A stretch of DNA of 5,790 bases, taken from NCBI GenBank assembly GCA_903941145.1, contig CAJANQ010000505.1, positions 1 through 5,790 of the forward strand. Reading direction: 5' to 3'. The notes below the pieces were generated by a model that was not told where the DNA came from, ran no database searches, and saw only the letters and a program-made list of their open reading frames with translations. Shown one piece after another: positions 1-4,947 of the stretch. This stretch comes from an uncultured Actinomycetes bacterium. Lineage in GTDB: Bacteria; Actinomycetota; Acidimicrobiia; Acidimicrobiales; Microtrichaceae. The position numbers and the translations under genes are program-made. Numbering within the stretch: the stretch's first letter is position 1; every line of letters begins with the position of its first letter.

Positions 1-1
1 G

Positions 2-409
2 CGCAGCCGACTGGCAACGGCCCCGGCCATCCTTCCGACCCCGCAGCGACAGCTTCCTGAGCTGCGGCTGATCGAGGGTGGCCGGTCCGACCGGGCGGTC
101 CAGCGTCGCCAGATGTACCTGCGGCGGCGGCTGCTGGTGCTCACCGTCGCAGTGCTGGCGCTCCTGGCCGGCGTGCGTGCCGTGGCGGCGGTCGGCGGTG
201 CGGTGGCCTCGGCCCTCGCTGCTGAGCCGGTGGCCACCCAGTCCTACGAGGTGCAGGCTGGTGACTCCCTCTGGTCGGTGGCCGGCAGGTTCCTGCCTGG
301 CGGTGACCGCCGTGACGCCGTGGCCCGTCTGGCCGACCTCAACCCCACGGTGGTCTCGGCGGGCGGCGGCGTGCAGGCCGGCGACGTGCTCCAGGTCCCG
401 GCGAGCTGA
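2..409 (+). CDS. LysM-domain membrane-anchored protein, 5' end uncertain/partial (candidate SOS cell-division inhibitor)
   Basis: The frame is open from the window edge to TGA at 407-409. The only in-frame ATG is at 113 (98-aa product), and no GTG or TTG lies upstream. Codons 2-112 keep GC-rich third positions and encode a basic juxtamembrane stretch (ELRLIEGGRSDRAVQRRQ), so I think the gene starts before the window. No Shine-Dalgarno precedes ATG 113; CAGCGT six bases before it is at best a poor -10. After the arginine cluster YLRRR comes one hydrophobic segment (LLVLTVAVLALLAGVRAVAAV), then a LysM domain beginning SYEVQAGDSLWSVAGRFLPG and closing VQAGDVLQVPAS, so the domain should face the cell wall and bind peptidoglycan. 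Small one-helix LysM proteins beside lexA or nrdR include B. subtilis YneA, Corynebacterium DivS and M. tuberculosis ChiZ (Rv2719c, next to nrdR), which block division during the SOS response. That role is inferred from architecture and position. A plain LysM cell-wall protein is the alternative. Confidence 0.75.
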   Translation, partial: RSRLATAPAILPTPQRQLPELRLIEGGRSDRAVQRRQMYLRRRLLVLTVAVLALLAGVRAVAAVGGAVASALAAEPVATQSYEVQAGDSLWSVAGRFLPGGDRRDAVARLADLNPTVVSAGGGVQAGDVLQVPAS

Positions 410-410
410 C

Positions 411-430
411 CTGTCACCTGCAGGTGCCAG
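411..430. promoter_or_regulatory. Near-perfect 20-bp palindrome between LysM gene and nrdR
   Basis: Positions 411-430 read the same on both strands except for one mismatched pair (414/427). The central 12 bases, CACCTGCAGGTG (415-426), are a perfect palindrome with no loop. It begins two bases after the LysM stop and is centred about 60 bases upstream of the nrdR -10. The lack of a loop and of a T-tract argues against a terminator and suits a dimeric repressor or activator site. It does not resemble the AT-centred NrdR box. The binding protein is unknown. Confidence 0.4.
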
Positions 431-479
431 CCCTCTTCGTCCCCCTGGGCCGTGCCACGCAGAGTCGTGCCCGCACGGG

Positions 480-485
480 TAGCGT
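480..485 (+). promoter_or_regulatory. Predicted -10 element of a leaderless nrdR promoter
   Basis: TAGCGT (TANNNT form) is followed by exactly seven bases and then the GTG start of nrdR at 493, so transcription would begin at or next to the start codon. No Shine-Dalgarno is present. The same TAGCGT-N7-start arrangement occurs at 4935-4948. No convincing -35 hexamer is visible. Confidence 0.5.
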
Positions 486-492
486 CCCCGCC

Positions 493-954
493 GTGCGCTG
501 CCCGTCGTGTGGAGGACTTGAGGACAAGGTCGTCGACTCTCGTTCGAGCGACGACGGCACCTCGATCCGTCGTCGGCGCCAGTGCGAGCACTGTGCGGCC
601 CGGTTCACCACCTTTGAGCGCATCGAGGAGTCCCTCCCTCTCGTCGTCAAGCGGGACGGCCGTCGCGAGCCGTTCGACCGGCGCAAGGTCGACGAGGGCG
701 TCCGTTCCGCCTGTAAGGGCCGCCCGGTGGACGAGGAGCAGATCCGTGCGCTCCTGGCCTCTGTCGAGGACCGCCTGCAGGTCCACGGCGGTGAGGTCGA
801 GAGTGCGCAGGTCGGTGCCCTTGCCCTCGAAGAGCTGCGCAAGCTCGACGGCGTCGCGGCCGTCCGTTTCGCCAGCGTCTACAAGTCCTTCTCGGACCCG
901 GGCGACTTCGAGCGGGAGATCCAGCTCCTCGCCGAGTCCGAGGACGACGGCTGA
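493..954 (+). CDS. nrdR: Transcriptional repressor NrdR (ribonucleotide reductase regulator)
   Basis: This 153-aa protein has the usual NrdR length and order. The N-terminal zinc ribbon has Cys3, Cys6, Cys31 and Cys34 (MRCPSCGG ... RRRRQCEHC), followed by the family signature RFTTFER. An ATP-cone starts near residue 50 (VVKRDGRREPFDRRK) and ends with the VAAVRFASVYKSF motif around residues 119-131. NrdR senses ATP/dATP through the cone and represses ribonucleotide reductase operons by binding paired NrdR boxes. The start is GTG 493, because family members begin MRCP. An upstream in-frame ATG at 424 would add 23 residues unlike the family. The gene seems to be transcribed leaderlessly. nrdJ, its expected target, lies 1.2 kb downstream, separated by a gene on the other strand, so the two are not in one operon here. 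I saw no AT-rich NrdR box ahead of nrdR or nrdJ. The identification is secure. Confidence 0.97.
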   Translation: MRCPSCGGLEDKVVDSRSSDDGTSIRRRRQCEHCAARFTTFERIEESLPLVVKRDGRREPFDRRKVDEGVRSACKGRPVDEEQIRALLASVEDRLQVHGGEVESAQVGALALEELRKLDGVAAVRFASVYKSFSDPGDFEREIQLLAESEDDG

Positions 955-973
955 CCGCTCAGCGGTCGCGTCG
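945..973. terminator. Shared hairpin between convergent nrdR and RibD-like genes
   Basis: GACCGC (953-958) pairs with GCGGTC (962-967) around the triloop TCA, a T-G wobble (952/968) extends it, and after a two-base bulge CGACG (945-949) pairs with CGTCG (969-973). The hairpin covers both stop codons (952-954 on +, 959-961 on -) and is symmetric, so it forms in both transcripts. There is no U-tract on either side, so this would be a U-less bidirectional terminator or 3'-end stabiliser, not a classical intrinsic terminator. Confidence 0.45.
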
Positions 974-1687
974 CCAGGTCCCCATCAGCACGTCGTCGGC
1001 GACCAGCAGCCGGTGCATGCGCAGGTCCCTGACCTGTGCCGGGGTGCCGCCCAAGAACCCCACCTGCTCGCCGCCCACCATGTTGGGAGCGAGCGTCACG
1101 AAGTATTCGTCGACAAGGTCGGCAGCATGCAGCTGGCCGAGCAGGGTCGGCCCGCCCTCGCACAGCACCGTCCGCGCACCGGCGTCGGCCAAGAGCCCGA
1201 GCACCTGCACAAGGTCCACCTCGTCGGTCCCGGTCTGGACCGGTTCGACGCCGTGGGGCAGGTCGGTCAGGTCGGCGGTCGCAGGGTGGAACACGAGCGG
1301 GTCGGGACCGTCGCCGGTCAGGAACGGCTGGTCGGCAGGGACGTGGCCGCTGTTGCTGACCACGGCCAGCCTCGGGGCGGCAGCCTGGCCGCGGCCAGTC
1401 CGCAGGTCGGCCGCCGGGCCGGGGGCAGGGCGCCGGTAGCGCTCGGTCCTGGCCGTGCCGGCCCCGACCAGGATCACGTCAGGGAGCGAGCGGACCGCGG
1501 TGAACATCTGCCGGTCGGGCGCTCCGCCAAGTCCGCCGGAGCGCCCGTCGACGGCGAACGCCCCGTCCACGCTGGCCACCATGTTGGCCAGCACCCATGG
1601 CCGGCCCGGGGGAGCAGGACGGTCGTCGTCGCCCAGCAGGGCAGGCAGGTCGTCCACCACAAGGTCCCTAGGCAGCAGCTGACGCAC
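959..1687 (-). CDS. RibD C-terminal / dihydrofolate-reductase-family pyrimidine reductase
   Basis: This 242-aa protein is a single RibD C-terminal (DHFR-like) domain without the N-terminal deaminase of bifunctional RibD. Visible family motifs are WVLANMVASVDG (31-42), the LGGAPDRQMF turn (53-62), LPDVILVGAGTARTE (68-82) and the NADPH-binding stretch CEGGPTLLGQL (176-186), followed by DEYFVTLAP and VGG. The expected activity is NADPH-dependent reduction, either of the ribosylamino-pyrimidine intermediate of riboflavin synthesis or of a related substrate. It resembles stand-alone actinobacterial homologues such as M. tuberculosis Rv2671, which has been reported to show dihydrofolate reductase activity. 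Which substrate applies here cannot be decided from sequence. The start is GTG (1687-1685), six bases after TAGGGT, with no Shine-Dalgarno, so the gene is probably leaderless. It converges on nrdR (4-base gap between stops) and diverges from nrdJ. The family call is firm; the exact function is open. Confidence 0.9.
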   Translation of the reverse strand: MRQLLPRDLVVDDLPALLGDDDRPAPPGRPWVLANMVASVDGAFAVDGRSGGLGGAPDRQMFTAVRSLPDVILVGAGTARTERYRRPAPGPAADLRTGRGQAAAPRLAVVSNSGHVPADQPFLTGDGPDPLVFHPATADLTDLPHGVEPVQTGTDEVDLVQVLGLLADAGARTVLCEGGPTLLGQLHAADLVDEYFVTLAPNMVGGEQVGFLGGTPAQVRDLRMHRLLVADDVLMGTWRRDR

Positions 1688-1693
1688 CGTGGC

Positions 1694-1699
1694 ACCCTA
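1694..1699 (-). promoter_or_regulatory. Predicted -10 element of a leaderless promoter for the RibD-like gene
   Basis: On the minus strand TAGGGT (1699 down to 1694) is followed by six bases and the GTG start at 1687. The spacing puts the transcription start at or beside the start codon. The dyad at 1712-1737 covers roughly -25 to -50 of this promoter, overlapping where a -35 contact would be. Confidence 0.5.
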
Positions 1700-1711
1700 G
1701 CGAGAGGCCTG

Positions 1712-1737
1712 TCCACAGGATGTGCACGATCTGTGGA
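1712..1737. promoter_or_regulatory. Interrupted 26-bp dyad (TCCACAG ... CTGTGGA), candidate operator
   Basis: Perfect 7-bp arms TCCACAG (1712-1718) and CTGTGGA (1731-1737) share their centre with an internal palindrome GTGCAC (1722-1727), so 20 of 26 positions are symmetric. The outer parts also read as inverted DnaA-box-like words: CTGTCCACA at 1709-1717 and, on the other strand, TTCTCCACA at 1740-1732. Each differs by one base from TTGTCCACA, the actinobacterial DnaA box as I recall it. Its position suggests control of the RibD-like promoter. Confidence 0.45.
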
Positions 1738-1833
1738 GAACGAGATGGAGCGACATGCCATGAACGGGGGACCCACCACCGCGCTGCGCGGTGACCGGCC
1801 GCGCCCGGGACACGCACGGCGTTCGGCCCGGCG

Positions 1834-1877
1834 GGGGAGTCCACAGGCTGTCCACCGTGCTGTGGACATTTCTCCCC
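1834..1877. promoter_or_regulatory. Long imperfect dyad with DnaA-box-like arms, upstream of nrdJ promoter
   Basis: GTCCACAG (1839-1846) pairs with CTGTGGAC (1860-1867), flanked by GGGGA (1834-1838) pairing with TCCCC (1873-1877) across a five-base bulge, 13 bp in all. The inner arms repeat those of the 1712-1737 dyad. A DnaA-box-like word, ATGTCCACA, lies on the minus strand (1869-1861), with weaker ones at 1837-1845 and 1848-1856 on the plus strand. It lies about 65-100 bases upstream of the predicted nrdJ transcription start, so it would act as DNA, not as part of that RNA. Confidence 0.45.
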
Positions 1878-1922
1878 GAAATTCACATGGTTGTCCCCTT
1901 CCTCCCCACAGGAACCCGTTCG

Positions 1923-1928
1923 TAGGGT
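1923..1928 (+). promoter_or_regulatory. Predicted -10 element of the nrdJ promoter
   Basis: TAGGGT matches the element used for the RibD-like gene. A start about seven bases downstream (near 1935) would give a leader of roughly 187 bases in which the long-range helix begins nine bases from the 5' end. No good -35 lies at normal spacing; TTGTCC at 1891 is too distant (26 bases). Confidence 0.45.
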
Positions 1929-1943
1929 GCGGGCAGCGGGTCG

Positions 1944-2077
1944 CGGCGCGGGCGGCTGGAATGGTGGTTGGCGCCCGAGTGCACTGCATTCGGGCGACTG
2001 CTGGGGGTTTGGGGACTCCAACGGCACCTCGAGTGCTGAGGGGTCCCCTTCCGACCCCTTCCCGGTCGCCCGCGCCG
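1944..2077 (+). promoter_or_regulatory. Structured nrdJ leader RNA (multibranch, candidate cis-regulatory element)
   Basis: P1 pairs 1944-1959 with 2062-2077, 16 consecutive pairs including two G-U. Inside it, P2 pairs 1972-1982 with 1986-1996 (11 pairs, one G-U, triloop ACT). P3 pairs 2011-2019 with 2040-2048 (9 pairs, one G-U), continues past an AA/A internal loop into 2022-2027 with 2033-2038 (loop CTCGA), and can be extended at its base by GGGGT (2004-2008) with ACCCC (2054-2058). The joining strands are short (about 12 bases before P2, 7-14 between P2 and P3). P1 ends 31 bases before the Shine-Dalgarno. This is a riboswitch-like layout, but no B12-box or other known aptamer consensus is recognised. 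A predicted 'nrdJ motif' RNA has been described upstream of actinobacterial nrdJ; membership is plausible but unverified. Confidence 0.65.
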
Positions 2078-2108
2078 GGCCTTCCCGCACCCGTCAACTC
2101 CCCGCGTC

Positions 2109-2113
2109 GGAGG
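2109..2113 (+). promoter_or_regulatory. Shine-Dalgarno of nrdJ
   Basis: GGAGG lies eight bases before GTG 2122 and fixes that codon as the start. It is the only strong ribosome-binding site in the window. CTCC at 2098-2101 can pair with GGAG (2109-2112) in a weak 4-bp hairpin, and CTTCC words at 2048, 2058 and 2081 can also pair with it using one G-U, so access to the site could be controlled. Confidence 0.8.
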
Positions 2114-2121
2114 AACTGTCA

Positions 2122-4929
2122 GTGAGCCTCGTCCCGCCCCCGATCTCGGCACGCCTCGAGCGTCGGTTCACGCTGCCCGGCCTCTCGCCCTACGACGAGG
2201 TCGAGTGGGAGCGCCGCGACGCCCGGCTCACCGACTACCGCGACGGCAGCGTCGCGTTCGAGCAGCTCGGGGTCGAGTTCCCCGTCGCCTGGTCGGTCAA
2301 CGCCTCCAACATCGTCGCCCAGAAGTACTTCCGCGGCCCGTCCGGCTCGCCGCGCCGCGAGTCGTCGCTGCGCCAGCTCATCGACCGCGTGGTCGGCACC
2401 GTCGCCGCCTGGGGCCGTCGTGACGGCCACTTCGCCGACGACGCCGAGGCCGAGGTCTTTGCGGACGAGCTCCGGTTCCTGCTGCTGCACCAGATGGTGT
2501 CGTTCAACTCTCCGGTCTGGTTCAACATCGGCGTCCCCGGCGTCGCCCAGCAGGCCGCCGCCTGCTTCATCCTCGACGTCGAGGACGACCTGCGCTCCAT
2601 CCTCAAGTGGTACGAGGAGGAGGGCGTCATCTTCAAGGGCGGGTCCGGCGCCGGCGCCAACCTCTCCAAGCTGCGCTCGTCCCGGGAGCACTTGAGCGGC
2701 GGCGGCACGCCGAGCGGTCCCGTCAGCTTCATGCGCGGCGCGGATGCCTCGGCCGGCACCATCAAGTCCGGCGGCACCACCCGCCGCGCCGCCAAGATGG
2801 TCATGCTCGACGTCGACCACCCGGACGTCCAGGAGTTCATCTGGTGCAAGGCCCGTGAGGAGCGCAAGGCCCGTGTGCTGCGCGACGCCGGGTTCGACAT
2901 GGGTCTCGACGGCGCCGACTCGTTCTCGGTCCAGTACCAGAACGCCAACAACTCGGTCCGCCTGACCGACGACTTCATGTACGCCGTGCTCGACGACCGC
3001 ACCTGGGAGCTCCGTGGCCGCACCGACGGCCAGGTCGTCGACCGCGTCCCCGCCCGGCAGCTGCTGCGCGAGATCGCCGAGGCCGCCTGGGAGTGCGCAG
3101 ACCCCGGGGTGCAGTTCGACACCACCATCAACCGCTGGAACACCACGCCCAACGCCGGCCGCATCGAGGCCTCCAACCCGTGCTCCGAGCACCTGCGGCT
3201 GGCCAACAGCGCCTGCAACCTGGCGTCGCTCAACCTGCTGTCGTTCCTGAGCCCGGAGGGCCGGTTCGACGTCGAGGCGTTCGAGCACTCGGTCCGTGTG
3301 ACCGTGACCGCCCAGGACATCCTGGTCGGCGCCTCGGACTACCCGACGCAGAAGATTGCCGACATGTCGCACCGCAGCCGTGACATCGGGCTGGGCTACA
3401 CCAACCTGGGCGCCTGCCTGATGGCGCTCGGCTACCCGTACGACTCCGACCGCGGCCGCAACTGGGCCGCGGCAGTGACCGGCCTGCTGACCGGCGCCGC
3501 CGCCGTGCGGTCGACCGAGCTCTCGGAGCGACTTGGTGCGGCCCCGCTGTTCTCCAACGACACCGAGGCGTGGACCGGCGTCTACCGCATGCACCTCGAC
3601 GCGGCGGTGGCCGTGCCTCGCGTGGCCGACCAGCCCGAGCTCAACGAACGGCTCACCGCCATCTGGCGCGCCGCGTCGGACCGGGTGCAGCGGGTCGGCG
3701 CCCGCAACGCCGAGCTCACCGTGGCGGCGCCCACCGGGACCATCTCGTTCATGATGGACGCGGACACCACCGGCATCGAGCCCGACCTGGGCCTGGTGAA
3801 GTTCAAGAAGCTCGTCGGCGGCGGGACGATGCAGATCGTCAACCAGACCGTGCCCCGTGCGCTCGAGCGGCTCAGCTACGGCCCCGAGCAGATCCGCGAG
3901 ATCGTCGCCCACATCGCCGAGCACCACACGATCCTGGGCGCCCCGCACCTGGACCCGGCCCACCTGCCGGTGTTCGCGTGTGCCATCGGCGACAACACCA
4001 TCACCTACGGCGGGCACCTGCGCATGATGGCGGCCATCCAGCCGTTCTTCTCGGGCGCCATGTCCAAGACCGTGAACGTCCCCGAGGAGACCACCGCCGA
4101 GGACCTCTACCAGCTGGTGCTCGACGCCTGGCAGATGGGCATCAAGTGCGTCGCCGTCTACCGGGACAACTGCAAGGTCGCCCAGCCGCTCACCACCAAG
4201 AAGGAGTCCACCGACTCCGGGCCGTCGCCGGCGGCTCCCGTGCAGGCGGCCGAGGCCGTCGTCGCCGCGGTCGCCGCCCGGCCCACCCGTGAGCGCCTGC
4301 CCCGGGCCCGGACGTCCCGCACGTTCGAGTTCCGGGTCGCCGACTGCAAGGGCTTCGTGACGGTGGGGGAGTACGCCGACGGCCGCCCCGGCGAGCTGTT
4401 CATCCGTGTCTCCAAGCAGGGGTCGACCCTGGCCGGGATCATGGACGGCTTCGCCATCTCGGTCAGCCACGGCCTCCAGTACGGCGTGCCGCTGCAGGCG
4501 TTCGTCGACGCCTTCGTGGGCATGCGGTTCGAGCCGGCCGGCATCACCGACGACCCCGAGCTGCGGATCGCCACCAGCCTCATCGACTACCTGTTCCGAC
4601 GTCTGGCGCTCGAGTACCTGTCGGTCGAGGACCGCACCACGATGGGCATCCTCTCGAGCTCCGAGCGCACGCAGCCCACGCTGCCCGGCGTGGACGAGCA
4701 GGCCGTCACGTCGTCGGCCGGTCTGGACATCGCTGCGGACCCGCCGTCGTCACGCGTCGACCTGACCGACCCCGCCCCGGCGGTCAGCACCCACCGTGTG
4801 TCCGACGAGCCGGTGCTCGCGCCTCGCACGGTCGACGCTCCGCTCTGCATGACGTGTGGCGTCGCCATGACCCGTGCGGGGTCGTGCTTCGTGTGCAGCG
4901 AGTGCGGCACCACCAGCGGCTGCAGCTAG
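2122..4929 (+). CDS. nrdJ: Vitamin B12-dependent (class II) ribonucleoside-diphosphate reductase NrdJ
   Basis: This 935-aa enzyme reduces ribonucleotides to deoxyribonucleotides using a thiyl radical generated from adenosylcobalamin, without oxygen or a second subunit. Landmarks: FNSPVWFN near residues 131-138; Cys148 and Cys365 as the predicted active-site redox pair; NPCSE with Asn352, Cys354 (thiyl radical) and Glu356 in the finger loop; PTGTISF (537-543), the phosphate-binding loop. The 11-residue gap Cys354-Cys365 agrees with the Thermotoga enzyme as I recall it. A low-complexity Ala/Pro linker (about 693-732) precedes a TSCPD-type domain (about 733-833), then a second variable linker and a cysteine-rich tail (Cys909, 912, 922, 925, 928, 934, ending GCS) that should relay electrons from thioredoxin and may bind zinc. 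I see no N-terminal ATP-cone. The start is GTG 2122, set by GGAGG; an in-frame ATG at 1891 would read through the structured leader and lacks a ribosome site. Expression is probably governed by the leader and by NrdR. Confidence 0.98.
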   Translation: MSLVPPPISARLERRFTLPGLSPYDEVEWERRDARLTDYRDGSVAFEQLGVEFPVAWSVNASNIVAQKYFRGPSGSPRRESSLRQLIDRVVGTVAAWGRRDGHFADDAEAEVFADELRFLLLHQMVSFNSPVWFNIGVPGVAQQAAACFILDVEDDLRSILKWYEEEGVIFKGGSGAGANLSKLRSSREHLSGGGTPSGPVSFMRGADASAGTIKSGGTTRRAAKMVMLDVDHPDVQEFIWCKAREERKARVLRDAGFDMGLDGADSFSVQYQNANNSVRLTDDFMYAVLDDRTWELRGRTDGQVVDRVPARQLLREIAEAAWECADPGVQFDTTINRWNTTPNAGRIEASNPCSEHLRLANSACNLASLNLLSFLSPEGRFDVEAFEHSVRVTVTAQDILVGASDYPTQKIADMSHRSRDIGLGYTNLGACLMALGYPYDSDRGRNWAAAVTGLLTGAAAVRSTELSERLGAAPLFSNDTEAWTGVYRMHLDAAVAVPRVADQPELNERLTAIWRAASDRVQRVGARNAELTVAAPTGTISFMMDADTTGIEPDLGLVKFKKLVGGGTMQIVNQTVPRALERLSYGPEQIREIVAHIAEHHTILGAPHLDPAHLPVFACAIGDNTITYGGHLRMMAAIQPFFSGAMSKTVNVPEETTAEDLYQLVLDAWQMGIKCVAVYRDNCKVAQPLTTKKESTDSGPSPAAPVQAAEAVVAAVAARPTRERLPRARTSRTFEFRVADCKGFVTVGEYADGRPGELFIRVSKQGSTLAGIMDGFAISVSHGLQYGVPLQAFVDAFVGMRFEPAGITDDPELRIATSLIDYLFRRLALEYLSVEDRTTMGILSSSERTQPTLPGVDEQAVTSSAGLDIAADPPSSRVDLTDPAPAVSTHRVSDEPVLAPRTVDAPLCMTCGVAMTRAGSCFVCSECGTTSGCS

Positions 4930-4934
4930 CCCGG

Positions 4935-4940
4935 TAGCGT
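4935..4940 (+). promoter_or_regulatory. Predicted -10 element of a leaderless promoter for the membrane protein gene
   Basis: TAGCGT starts six bases after the nrdJ stop and is followed by seven bases and ATG 4948, the same geometry as at nrdR. No Shine-Dalgarno is present. Read-through from nrdJ is also possible because the gap is only 18 bases. Confidence 0.45.
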
Positions 4941-4947
4941 CGCCGGG

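Larger units (their letters stand above)
1688..2121. other. 434-base divergent intergenic/regulatory region
   Basis: No protein gene is supported here. Open frames crossing it lack coding signs and conflict with RNA structure. It holds, from left to right: a leaderless promoter for the RibD-like gene (1694-1699, -), a dyad (1712-1737), a GC hairpin CACCGCG-CTG-CGCGGTG (1777-1793), a larger dyad (1834-1877), a locally AT-richer patch (about 1865-1893), the predicted nrdJ -10 (1923-1928), the structured leader (1944-2077) and the nrdJ Shine-Dalgarno (2109-2113). GTCCCCTTCC occurs twice (1893-1902 and 2043-2052), with a further CCCCTTCC at 2055-2062. Confidence 0.8.

Noticed and set aside
424..492. 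Upstream ATG 424 as the nrdR start
   Set aside because: The extra 23 residues are absent from the family, which begins MRCP, and the codon lies in the palindrome region upstream of the TAGCGT element.
1777..1793. CACCGCG-CTG-CGCGGTG hairpin as a terminator or sRNA
   Set aside because: It is a perfect 7-bp GC stem but has no T-tract on either strand, no associated promoter, and lies between two divergent promoters where no terminator is needed.
1891..2121. N-terminal extension of nrdJ to ATG 1891 (would add 77 residues)
   Set aside because: The added residues do not resemble NrdJ, no ribosome site precedes 1891, the segment contains the likely promoter and strong RNA helices, and GGAGG sits eight bases before GTG 2122, whose product begins like the family.
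1929..2121. Cobalamin riboswitch in the nrdJ leader
   Set aside because: GGAA...GGTG at 1958-1966 and GCGACTG at 1994-2000 faintly recall core elements, but no B12 box is present and the helices do not match the cobalamin fold. An enzyme that needs B12 would also not normally be shut off by it.
452..2125. 557-codon plus-strand open frame across nrdR, the RibD-like gene and the intergenic region
   Set aside because: It overlaps two firmly identified genes in the wrong frame or strand and has a Ser/Arg-rich composition typical of frame shadows.
2119..4470. 783-codon open frame on the minus strand
   Set aside because: It is antisense to nrdJ, a side effect of GC-rich third positions, with low-complexity composition and no family resemblance.
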